Positions 1-5,061 of a stretch of DNA of 5,484 nucleotides are shown in pieces (within the stretch, counting starts at the first letter, position 1; each line of letters begins with the position of its first letter). The DNA comes from Oscillospiraceae bacterium (GTDB taxonomy: Bacteria > Bacillota > Clostridia > Oscillospirales > UBA929): NCBI GenBank assembly GCA_031282535.1, contig JAITDM010000099.1, positions 1 to 5,484 of the forward strand, written 5' to 3'. A model generated the notes under the pieces. The model searched no databases. It was not told the DNA's origin and saw only the letters and a program-made list of their open reading frames with translations. A program made the translations under genes and the position numbers.

Positions 1-819
1 GTCGGGATCGATGTCAAAGCCAGGCGTGACCTGATACGTGGTCCACTGGTCTGCAGTCAACTCAATGTTGTTCAGGAACACGATGGTGGAGCCGTCTTTG
101 CCCCCGCTGAGAAGTGCGCTGTCTTCCGGAATCAGCGCGGTCATCAGCTCGTCGATGTTGCTCACGAAGACGAGATCATCGCCGTCAGCCAGTTCCTGGA
201 TGCCGCCGATCGTCAGGGTCACTTCATTAAGATTCAGGCCCTGATAGGCGTTGCCGGCCGTGGCACAGAACTTGTAAGCGAGGCGGTAGACCTGCGTCTG
301 CTTCTCCTGCGGTTGCGTCACATCGAAGTGGTTGTAGGCGGTGAAGAAACTGCCGTTGCCGTCGCTGTCCAGGGCCGTCAGGCTCTGATAGGGAACCGGC
401 TGCGTGCCCAGATCGTTAAGGCCGTCCACTTCTTCCACATAGAACTTGATGACTTCCGTCAGGTTCGTCTTGGTCGCGTCATAGCCGGGGATGTTGAGAC
501 CCACGCGGAACTTCGTGTTGAGGTTGCCCTCATTCTTGATCTCGATGTACTTGGCATTCTCAAGGCCGGGTTCCCATGTCGTCTCTGTGATGATCGGCTT
601 CGAAAAATTGTATCCGTCGCCCGCAGCCTTGCCGTCTTCACCGATGTCATACCAGTTCGCGCTGAGTTTCACTGTGCCTGCTGTGATGATGTTGCCGCTG
701 TTGGTCACCGTGGAGGTGAACCACGCGTAGGTGAGGCCGGCGAAGAGGGTCAGGCACAGCAACAGTGCCAGGCCACTCACCCACAGTTGGGTCTTGCTGT
801 ACGTCTTCTTGCTTGTCAT
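1..819 (-). CDS. TasA/camelysin-like secreted protein with SipW-type signal peptide (partial, C-terminus outside window)
   Basis: This reading frame is open from an ATG at 819 to the window edge and gives the first 273 residues of a longer protein. A good SD (AGAAGGAG, 838-831) lies 11 nt upstream. Residues 1-12 are basic, residues about 13-32 are a hydrophobic signal segment, and the Ala-Trp-Phe-Thr stretch at 32-35 followed by a Gly-Asn-x-x-x-x-Gly-Thr pattern (42-49) is the hallmark of SipW-dependent proteins such as TasA and CalY. Known TasA proteins are cleaved by signal peptidase SipW and polymerise into biofilm fibres; a similar role here is inferred. Residues about 84-110 (WEPGLENAKYIEIKNEG, then LNTKFRVGL) fit the beta-sandwich core. 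From residue about 217 a second domain begins (SNIDELMTAL, then GSTIVFLNNIEL) that resembles the start of a right-handed beta-helix adhesin domain; this is less certain. No sipW or second tasA-like gene is visible. The gene looks less GC-rich than its neighbours. Confidence 0.85.
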   Translation of the reverse strand, partial: MTSKKTYSKTQLWVSGLALLLCLTLFAGLTYAWFTSTVTNSGNIITAGTVKLSANWYDIGEDGKAAGDGYNFSKPIITETTWEPGLENAKYIEIKNEGNLNTKFRVGLNIPGYDATKTNLTEVIKFYVEEVDGLNDLGTQPVPYQSLTALDSDGNGSFFTAYNHFDVTQPQEKQTQVYRLAYKFCATAGNAYQGLNLNEVTLTIGGIQELADGDDLVFVSNIDELMTALIPEDSALLSGGKDGSTIVFLNNIELTADQWTTYQVTPGFDIDPD

Positions 820-1078
820 GGCTTGTCTTTCTCCTTCTCGAATGTTATTTACAACGACCGCCCTGCGAAACGGGCGGCGCGCTGCTTTCTCTGTCTGTGC
901 GTCTTCTTCTTTACGGAGTTCCTGTAAAAACCGCCGGTCGCCGACGTGCATGGAAAAACGGCGCTCTCCCGCCGCCAGAGTATACATAAATTTCCAAGTA
1001 AAAAGATAGGAATTAAGGTGGCAAATCCCCCTTTACAAACTGTTTTCTTTTCCAGCAGCGCCAAATTCCGACAAAAAC
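820..1078 (-). promoter_or_regulatory. Long structured 5' leader of the TasA-like gene
   Basis: The strong promoter at 1107-1079 implies a transcript start near 1072, which leaves about 250 nt before the ATG at 819. No credible coding sequence fills it. A 71-codon frame (1064-849) begins at a TTG without an SD and has no family resemblance. The leader holds two tandem hairpins each followed by five T residues (980-926) and a third hairpin (877-858) made of CCGCCC and GGGCGG arms with an 8-nt loop, without a T run, 27 nt before the SD. The length and structure suggest post-initiation control, but no known riboswitch class was recognised; the conserved core of the c-di-GMP-I aptamer was looked for and not seen. 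Confidence 0.55.
926..980 (-). terminator. Tandem terminator-like hairpins in the TasA-like leader (possible attenuator)
   Basis: Reading the minus strand, CGGCG (974-970), a 6-nt loop and CGCCG (963-959) form a first hairpin followed by TTTTT (958-954). Then CGTCGG (946-941), a CGA loop and CCGGCG (937-932, one G-U pair) form a second hairpin followed by G and TTTTT (930-926). The CGCCG strand of the first hairpin can instead pair with CGGCG at 943-939, which is part of the second. The two terminators are therefore mutually exclusive with a third fold, as in attenuators. The stems are short (5 and 6 bp), so termination efficiency is uncertain. Confidence 0.4.
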
Positions 1079-1096
1079 ATTATAGCATCTGTCGGA
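1067..1096. promoter_or_regulatory. Inverted repeat centred on the -10 element (candidate operator)
   Basis: The minus strand carries TCCGACA (1096-1090) and its exact reverse complement TGTCGGA (1073-1067), separated by 16 bp. The symmetry centre (1081.5) coincides with the centre of the TATAAT box (1084-1079). The arm centres lie 23 bp apart, about two helical turns, which fits a dimeric repressor contacting one face of DNA over the promoter. No known regulator box was recognised. Confidence 0.5.
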
Positions 1097-1107
1097 TAGA
1101 CTGTCAA
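1079..1107 (-). promoter_or_regulatory. Consensus sigma-A promoter of the TasA-like gene
   Basis: On the minus strand TTGACA (1107-1102) and TATAAT (1084-1079) are both perfect matches to the vegetative consensus and are separated by the optimal 17 bp. T-rich tracts just upstream (about 1137-1120) resemble an UP element. Initiation is expected near 1072. A promoter this strong usually needs negative control, which fits the dyad around its -10 and the hairpin-rich leader. Confidence 0.85.
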
Positions 1108-1153
1108 GATGAAATAGAGAAAAATATACAAAAAAAGATTAATTTACCTGAAA

Positions 1154-1188
1154 CGCTTCGACACAAGCGTGAATGACGACTCATTCAC
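1154..1188 (-). terminator. Two abutting inverted repeats downstream of spoIIID (possible terminator or upstream regulatory site)
   Basis: The minus strand reads GTGAATGA, loop GTCG, TCATTCAC (1188-1169, perfect 8-bp stem). It is followed directly by CGCTT, a 6-nt loop and AAGCG (1169-1154), then only TTT. It begins 50 nt after the spoIIID stop, so spoIIID termination is the simple reading. However, the T run is poor, and a better run of seven T residues (1137-1131) is not adjacent to a stem. It also sits about 50 bp upstream of the -35 of the TasA-like gene, so a regulator site is an alternative. Confidence 0.35.
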
Positions 1189-1237
1189 ATCCCCTCGCCC
1201 CCGCCGAATGCCATACGCGATAGCCACACAATACCCA

Positions 1238-1498
1238 TCAGAGGCGCTCCTTGACATGCTGCCATTTCCGGCGGGTGGCCAGGCCGCCGCGGAGATGGCG
1301 CTCCGCCTTGTTGGCCTCCATCACGTCCCGCACGCGGAGATAGAGCGTGCGGTTGTATTGCTGCAGCCGCTCGGACAGATCCTTGTGCACACTGCTCTTG
1401 GAGATGCCGAATTTTTTGGCGGCGGCTCTCACCGTCGCTCGGTTTTCTATGATGTACGCCGCCACGCGGCAGGCGCGCTCTTCGATGTTCCCTTTCAC
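1238..1498 (-). CDS. spoIIID: Sporulation transcriptional regulator SpoIIID
   Basis: SpoIIID is a small DNA-binding protein that reprogrammes mother-cell transcription between the sigma-E and sigma-K stages of sporulation. The predicted protein has 86 residues, close to the roughly 90 usual for the family. It shows the helix-turn-helix at about 22-41 (core AKKFGISKSSVHKDL, nearly identical to the Bacillus protein) and the basic C-terminal segment HLRGGLATRRKW (68-79) that also contacts DNA. The GTG at 1498 is chosen because a strong SD (GGGGAGG, 1514-1508) precedes it and the protein then starts where SpoIIID normally does. The frame stays open upstream to 1690, but that extension runs through the trmB terminator and is low-complexity Arg/Ala sequence. 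The gene stands alone between the trmB terminator and the TasA-like promoter. No clear sigma-E promoter was identified upstream. Confidence 0.95.
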   Translation of the reverse strand: MKGNIEERACRVAAYIIENRATVRAAAKKFGISKSSVHKDLSERLQQYNRTLYLRVRDVMEANKAERHLRGGLATRRKWQHVKERL

Positions 1499-1653
1499 AG
1501 ACCGAGACCTCCCCCTCCATCTCGCCGCCGCGCGGCGCGAAAAGGCCGGTCTCCGCGCCGTCTCCGGCCCCCACCATCTATCTATGCCCGCGGCCGTCCG
1601 GCCATGTGCGCTTGTGCCCGGTCCCGCAAAAAAATCCGCCCGGCCGCGCAAAC

Positions 1654-1698
1654 AAAAAAGACCCGCCATATGTTGCAAAAACCACAACATATGGCGGG
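1654..1698 (-). terminator. Intrinsic terminator of trmB
   Basis: On the minus strand CAACATATGGCGGG is the 3' arm (1675-1662) and CCCGCCATATGTTG the 5' arm (1698-1685), a perfect 14-bp stem around a 9-nt loop. It is followed by TC and six T residues (1659-1654). It starts 18 nt after the trmB stop and separates trmB from spoIIID. Between it and the spoIIID start (1653-1499) only GC-rich DNA with a 12-bp palindrome (1526-1537) was seen. Confidence 0.92.
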
Positions 1699-1716
1699 CC
1701 CGTCGAACGTCCCGGA

Positions 1717-2385
1717 TCAGGGGGGCGGCGTCTCCCCGGCGGCCGCGCCCAACCGGGCCGCGTAGCGGCAGATGGGCACCCCCTGCGCGGAGAACTTTTC
1801 CTCGTATTCGGTCATGACGTCCTCGCCCGGATAGGCGGGGTCGGCGTGCCAGTCGACGCTGTGCAGCAGCAGCTGCGCGCCCACGGCCCCAAGCTCCGAG
1901 ACCGAGAAGTCAAAAAGCGGACGGTTGTCCGTCTTAAAATGCAGCTCGCCCTCCGGCCGCAGGACGACGCGGTAGAGCCGGAGAAAATTCCGGTGGGTGA
2001 GACGCCGTTTGGCCCGCTTGTTGGAGGGCCACGGGTCGCAGAAATTGACGAAAAGCCGGTCGATCTCGCCGGGCGCAAACAGATCGCAAACCGTGGCGGC
2101 GTCCCCGCAGATAAAACGCACATTGGCCAGCTTGCGCGCCGCGGCCTTTTCCATCGCCATCAACAGCGCCTCCGGCGTCCGTTCCAGCCCGATGAACAGG
2201 ATGTCCGGCCGCGCGGCGGCCCACGCGCACAAAAAACGTCCCTTGCCGCAGCCGAGCTCCACAAACAGCGCCCGCGCCGGCGCATACAGCGACGACCAGC
2301 GCCCCCGGTACTGGGCCGGATCCTCCGCCAGCCGGTCCGCCGACACCGCCGCCCAGCGCGGCTTTAAATTTTTCTTCTTCCGCAT
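1717..2385 (-). CDS. trmB: tRNA (guanine-N7-)-methyltransferase TrmB
   Basis: TrmB uses S-adenosylmethionine to methylate N7 of guanosine 46 in the variable loop of tRNAs. The 222-residue product has the full family signature. The SAM-binding motif VELGCGKGRFL is at 42-52, the acidic residue after strand 2 (GLERT, 66-70) binds the ribose, GDAATV is at 94-99, and the TrmB-specific catalytic block FCDPWPSNKRAKRRL is at 115-129 (family form DPWPKKRHxKRRL). FKTDN (150-154) and the C-terminal TEYEEKF (192-198) complete it. The ATG at 2385 is preferred over a TTG two codons upstream. The SD is poor: TTGAG at 2398-2394, itself part of the repeat between xerD and trmB. That weak site suggests modest expression or translation helped by readthrough from xerD. 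Confidence 0.96.
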   Translation of the reverse strand: MRKKKNLKPRWAAVSADRLAEDPAQYRGRWSSLYAPARALFVELGCGKGRFLCAWAAARPDILFIGLERTPEALLMAMEKAAARKLANVRFICGDAATVCDLFAPGEIDRLFVNFCDPWPSNKRAKRRLTHRNFLRLYRVVLRPEGELHFKTDNRPLFDFSVSELGAVGAQLLLHSVDWHADPAYPGEDVMTEYEEKFSAQGVPICRYAARLGAAAGETPPP

Positions 2386-2386
2386 T

Positions 2387-2479
2387 CTCAATTCTCAACG
2401 GCCCCCGTCATTCCAATTCTCCCTTGTCGTCAATCCCCGTCACTCCCAATTCTCAATTCTCCATTCTCCATTCTCAATT
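2387..2479. repeat. Degenerate heptad repeat (AATTGAG/AATGGAG) between xerD and trmB
   Basis: On the minus strand the spacer starts with four adjacent heptads: AATTGAG, AATGGAG, AATGGAG, AATTGAG (2479-2452). Then comes AATTGGGAG (2451-2443), a block with GTGACGGGG, AATTGG followed by ATGACGGGGG, and a last AATTGAG (2393-2387) that abuts the trmB ATG. AATTGGGAGTGACGGGG and AATTGGAATGACGGGG look like two diverged copies of a longer unit. It fills nearly all of the 105-nt spacer and is much poorer in GC than the flanking genes. No hairpin or transposase is associated, so slippage-generated or dispersed intergenic repeat are both possible. Confidence 0.75.
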
Positions 2480-2490
2480 GTCAACTGCCG

Positions 2491-3375
2491 TCAAGCTCTC
2501 GGATGGGCGCGGTTGTAGACGTCCTTGAGACGGTGTTTGATCAGGTATGCGTACACCTGCGTGGAGGAGATGTCGGCGTGCCCCAGCATCTCCTGAATCG
2601 AGTGCAGGTCGGCGCCGTTTTCCAGCAAATGCGTGGCAAAGGAGTGCCGCAGCGTGTGCGGCGTGATCTGCTTTGTGATGTGGGCTTTCTCCTGGTACTG
2701 CTTGACGATCTTCCAAAATCCCTGGCGGGACATGCGCTCCCCGCCGACGTTGACAAAGAGCGCCTGCTCCGAGAGCCGGTTGATCATCTTGCCGCGGGCC
2801 AGCAGCGTGTAGTCGGAGAGCGCCCGGATCGCCGCCGGATAGAGCGGGATGATGCGCTCGCGCTGCCCGTTCACGCACTTGATGAACCCGGCGCTCAGGT
2901 TGATGTCGCTCAGGTTGAGCGCGACCAGCTCGCTGACGCGGATGCCCGTCGCGTACAGGAGTTCCAGCATGGCCTTGTCGCGGTACCCCTTCAGGTCGTT
3001 CGCGCGCGGCTGCATGAGCAGCAGCTCGACCTCCTTGTCCGTCAGCACCTGCGGGAGCCGGCGGTTCGGCTGGGCGGGGGCGACGTTCTTCGCCGGGTTC
3101 TCCTGGACCACCCCGCGCAGGGACAAAAAGCCGTAAAAGCTGCCGAGCGACGCGGCGCTGCGCTTGACGGTGGACACCGAACGGCCCTGGACCGTCAGCC
3201 ACTCTATGTAGGCGAGCACCACGGGCCGTGTCACCTGGGGCAGCGCCAAGTGCAGATTTTCCGCCGTATATCTTTCAAATTGCACCACGTCCCGCACGTA
3301 GGACGACAGCGTGTTCTGCGCCACTTTGCGTTCGTCGCGAAGATAGGTCTCATATCGTTGAATCAGATCTCTCAT
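2491..3375 (-). CDS. xerD: Site-specific tyrosine recombinase XerD
   Basis: XerD acts with XerC at the dif site, under FtsK control, to resolve chromosome dimers in the cytoplasm. The 294-residue product has the usual length. An N-terminal SAM-like core-binding domain spans about 1-90 and the catalytic domain about 105-294. Visible active-site residues are Arg146 (TGIRVSEL), His240 and Arg243 (HTLRH), His266 (LGHADIS) and the nucleophile Tyr275 (STQVY). The ending HPRA is typical of XerD. The beta-hairpin that normally reads GKGNKER, with the catalytic lysine, is NGQRER here (169-174) and one residue shorter, so that lysine appears to be missing. The ATG at 3375 is preferred over TTG 3399 because AGAAGGG (3391-3385) lies 9 nt before it. 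It follows spoIIM by 137 nt, a neighbourhood shared with Bacillus. XerC is possible but the C-terminus favours XerD. Confidence 0.94.
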   Translation of the reverse strand: MRDLIQRYETYLRDERKVAQNTLSSYVRDVVQFERYTAENLHLALPQVTRPVVLAYIEWLTVQGRSVSTVKRSAASLGSFYGFLSLRGVVQENPAKNVAPAQPNRRLPQVLTDKEVELLLMQPRANDLKGYRDKAMLELLYATGIRVSELVALNLSDINLSAGFIKCVNGQRERIIPLYPAAIRALSDYTLLARGKMINRLSEQALFVNVGGERMSRQGFWKIVKQYQEKAHITKQITPHTLRHSFATHLLENGADLHSIQEMLGHADISSTQVYAYLIKHRLKDVYNRAHPRA

Positions 3376-3396
3376 TCCGATTTGCCCTTCTCTCGC

Positions 3397-3433
3397 CAAT
3401 TGACCGCCGACGCCGGTGTACGGCCGTCAATTG
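3397..3433. repeat. Inverted repeat/hairpin in the xerD leader
   Basis: CAATTGAC (3397-3404) and GTCAATTG (3426-3433) are perfect 8-bp arms. Inside them, after one C-C mismatch, GCCG (3406-3409) and CGGC (3421-3424) add four pairs around an 11-nt loop. In the xerD transcript the stem ends 5 nt before the SD. On the plus strand it is followed by TTTTTCTTTC, so it would work as an intrinsic terminator in the rightward direction, although no rightward gene is known here. The rest of the spoIIM-xerD spacer (3434-3512) has a purine-rich stretch and a small GTGGC/GCCAC hairpin, without a T run. Confidence 0.5.
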
Positions 3434-3512
3434 TTTTTCTTTCTCTCTTGTATACTTCTCTTGTTCGCCCCTTTGCCCTCACAGTGGCGTGCGGCCACGC
3501 AGCACGCAGCAC

Positions 3513-4148
3513 TCACAGGGACGGAAGACAGCCGGCGATGAACCGGAGCAGCGGCGGCGTGAGAAACGTCTCGAAGAGCGCCGACAGGCACAGCACCACC
3601 GAACACAGCGCGAACGGAAGAAAACAGGCGGCGCCGAAACGGCCGGGCGCCGGCGGCCGGCGGGCCGAACCCGCGGCGGCGGACAACAGCGCGGCCGAGG
3701 CCGCGATGCCCCGCAGGGAGACGAGAAACAGACACGGCAGCGTCAGCAGCGTCTGTGCGCCGAAAGCGCCCGCGGCCAGCCACAGCCCGCCCGGGCCGAA
3801 GGCCCGCACAAAGGCCGCCACGGCAAAGGAAAGAAAAAATCCCCGCACCGCCGCCGCCAGGGGGATGAGCCCCACACCCAACATCGTGAAGCCCAGCAGA
3901 AAGACGGCGACGTGGTATTTGAGCGCGTTGTACAGCGCCCGCCCCAACAGCGCACCCGTGCCCGGCCCCTCCGCTTCGGGCAGCAGGCCCCGCAAAAAGC
4001 CGCGCATCGCCTCCGCCGACGACTCGTCCGCCCGGAAGGCGACCAGACAGCCGGCCACGGCGCCGCACAAAAACAGGGCCGACAGGACAATCAGCGCGGG
4101 CCAGCTGCGGGCCTCGGGCCGCACCCATTTCAGGAGCGTTTGTTTCAT
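3513..4148 (-). CDS. spoIIM: Stage II sporulation protein M (SpoIIM-family membrane protein)
   Basis: In the known system SpoIIM is the mother-cell membrane anchor of the SpoIID-SpoIIM-SpoIIP complex that drives septal thinning and engulfment of the forespore. The 211-residue product matches the family length (about 210) and topology: hydrophobic segments at about 16-38, 78-101, 103-118, 120-145 and 172-194. Family-like features are LKYHVAVFLLGFTMLGVGLIP (in pieces at 76-96), the RGFFLSF turn (102-108) and the terminal ETFLTPP (193-199). The first external loop (39-75) is acidic and Gly-rich. The ATG at 4148 has the SD GAGGGG (4163-4158) 9 nt upstream, but that SD is enclosed in a hairpin. 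It lies 71 nt after proC and 137 nt before xerD. A generic SpoIIM/DUF95 protein with another role cannot be excluded, but the linkage to xerD supports the sporulation assignment. Confidence 0.8.
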   Translation of the reverse strand: MKQTLLKWVRPEARSWPALIVLSALFLCGAVAGCLVAFRADESSAEAMRGFLRGLLPEAEGPGTGALLGRALYNALKYHVAVFLLGFTMLGVGLIPLAAAVRGFFLSFAVAAFVRAFGPGGLWLAAGAFGAQTLLTLPCLFLVSLRGIAASAALLSAAAGSARRPPAPGRFGAACFLPFALCSVVLCLSALFETFLTPPLLRFIAGCLPSL

Positions 4149-4157
4149 TTGTGGACA

Positions 4158-4187
4158 CCCCTCTCTCTATTGTATATGAGAGAGGAG
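4158..4187 (-). promoter_or_regulatory. SD-sequestering hairpin before spoIIM
   Basis: On the minus strand CTCCTCTCTC (4187-4178) pairs with GAGAGAGGGG (4167-4158), ten pairs including one U-G, around the 10-nt loop ATATACAATA. The 3' arm is the whole SD of spoIIM. A transcript coming through from proC would fold so that the ribosome site is hidden, while a transcript starting inside the loop or 3' arm would lack the upstream arm. The sequence TATACAAT (4176-4169) resembles a sigma-E -10 box, but initiation from it would remove most of the SD and no good -35 is seen, so a promoter is not claimed. Confidence 0.5.
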
Positions 4188-4219
4188 GCGCCGCTATGCC
4201 GCGCGGCGGCCGGTTTGGT

Positions 4220-5020
4220 TCATTGGCTCAGTTCGTACGCGCGCTCGGTGCAGCGCAGCATCGCCCGGTACAGCGCGCCGTCGAAACCGGCCTCGTCCAG
4301 CACGGCGAGCGCCGCCTGGGTGGTGCCGCCGGGCGACGTCACCTCGGCGGCCAGCGTCTCCGGCGCGCGGCCTGTCAGCAGCATCCGGGCCGAGCCCTCC
4401 ATCGTCCGGGCGATCAGCGTCAGCGCCGTGTCCGGGTCGATCCCCTGTGCCTCCGCGGCCTTCCGCATGACGCCGGCCATGCGGAAAAAGAACGCGGGGC
4501 TGGTGCTGGAGACGCCGATGACCTCATTCAGCTTGTCCTCGTCGAGCACCGTCACGAAGCCCGCGGCGGAGAACAGGTCCTGCGCCGTGTGCAGCAGCTC
4601 CTTCGGGAGCCCCTCGCTCCGGGCGATCACGGTGGCGCCGAACCCGAGGGACAGCGGCGTGTTGGGCATCACGCGCACCACGTGGGCCGACGGGTCCAGA
4701 CGCGCGCGGAGGTAATGCGTGGAAAGCCCCGCCGCGATGGAAAGGAAATTTTTTCCAGCCGAGACCGGCGCCACGTCCGCGAGCACGGCCTCCATCACCT
4801 GCGGTTTGACTGCGAGAATGGTGAGCAGACTCTCCTCCGTCAGCGCCCGGTTGGATGCGGCCGCCCGCACGCCGCGCGCGGTGTGCACGGCCAACCGGGC
4901 CTCGTCCGGGTCAAACATCAGGATGTTCTCCGGGGGCATCAGGTTTTTGTCGAGAAGGATCCGCACGATGGCCGAGGCCATGTGCCCCGCGCCGATAAAA
5001 CCCAGCTTACTATTTTCCAC
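4220..5020 (-). CDS. proC: Pyrroline-5-carboxylate reductase
   Basis: ProC catalyses the last step of proline synthesis, the NAD(P)H-dependent reduction of 1-pyrroline-5-carboxylate, in the cytoplasm. The 266-residue product has the normal length. The Rossmann motif GFIGAGHMASAI is at 8-19, AVKPQ at 70-74, RVMPNTP at 116-122, SSTSPAFFF at 171-179 (substrate loop, more commonly GSGPAY, so somewhat divergent) and the C-terminal signature EVTSPGGTTQAAL at 226-238. The start is the GTG at 5020, with SD GGGAG (5034-5030) 9 nt upstream. The same frame is open to 5170 but the extra 50 residues are Arg-rich and precede the conserved start of the fold. It is the first gene of the left-going proC-spoIIM-xerD-trmB run. 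Its leader carries an unusual repeat array and a GC-rich hairpin (5058-5039). Confidence 0.97.
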   Translation of the reverse strand: MENSKLGFIGAGHMASAIVRILLDKNLMPPENILMFDPDEARLAVHTARGVRAAASNRALTEESLLTILAVKPQVMEAVLADVAPVSAGKNFLSIAAGLSTHYLRARLDPSAHVVRVMPNTPLSLGFGATVIARSEGLPKELLHTAQDLFSAAGFVTVLDEDKLNEVIGVSSTSPAFFFRMAGVMRKAAEAQGIDPDTALTLIARTMEGSARMLLTGRAPETLAAEVTSPGGTTQAALAVLDEAGFDGALYRAMLRCTERAYELSQ

Positions 5021-5038
5021 CGATCCACACTCCCGTCC

Positions 5039-5058
5039 CCGGGGCGCCGCGGCCCCGG
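5039..5058 (-). promoter_or_regulatory. GC-rich hairpin directly before the proC SD
   Basis: The minus strand has CCGGGGC (5058-5052) and GCCCCGG (5045-5039), a perfect 7-bp stem with a 6-nt loop, ending 4 nt before the SD GGGAG (5034-5030). There is no T run, so it is not an intrinsic terminator. A stem this stable next to the SD could hinder ribosome binding. Confidence 0.45.
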
Positions 5059-5061
5059 ACT

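Noticed and set aside
313..927. 204-codon plus-strand frame opposite the TasA-like gene
   Set aside because: The minus strand here encodes a clear signal peptide and TasA-type core with an SD. The plus-strand product has no recognisable features.
849..1064. 71-codon frame in the leader of the TasA-like gene as a leader peptide gene
   Set aside because: It starts at TTG with no SD, has no run of a single regulatory amino acid, and overlaps the hairpins without the spacing of a classical attenuator peptide.
1499..1690. N-terminal extension of SpoIIID in the same frame up to 1690
   Set aside because: It crosses the trmB terminator, is low-complexity, and the GTG at 1498 has a strong SD and matches the family start.
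3397..3433. dif-like recombination site next to xerD
   Set aside because: dif sites are about 28 bp with 11-bp arms and a 6-bp centre. Here the arms are 8 bp with a 21-bp spacer and no match to known dif sequences.
4169..4176. Sigma-E-like -10 (TATACAAT) as the spoIIM promoter
   Set aside because: Initiation about 7 nt downstream would remove most of the SD, and the nearest -35 candidate (GCATAGC, 16 nt upstream) matches poorly.
2503..4715. Very long open frames on the plus strand (2503-4179, 3228-4715) opposite xerD and spoIIM
   Set aside because: They are Arg/Pro/Ala/Gln-rich, have no family motifs, and lie antisense to well-supported genes. Such frames are expected in GC-rich DNA.
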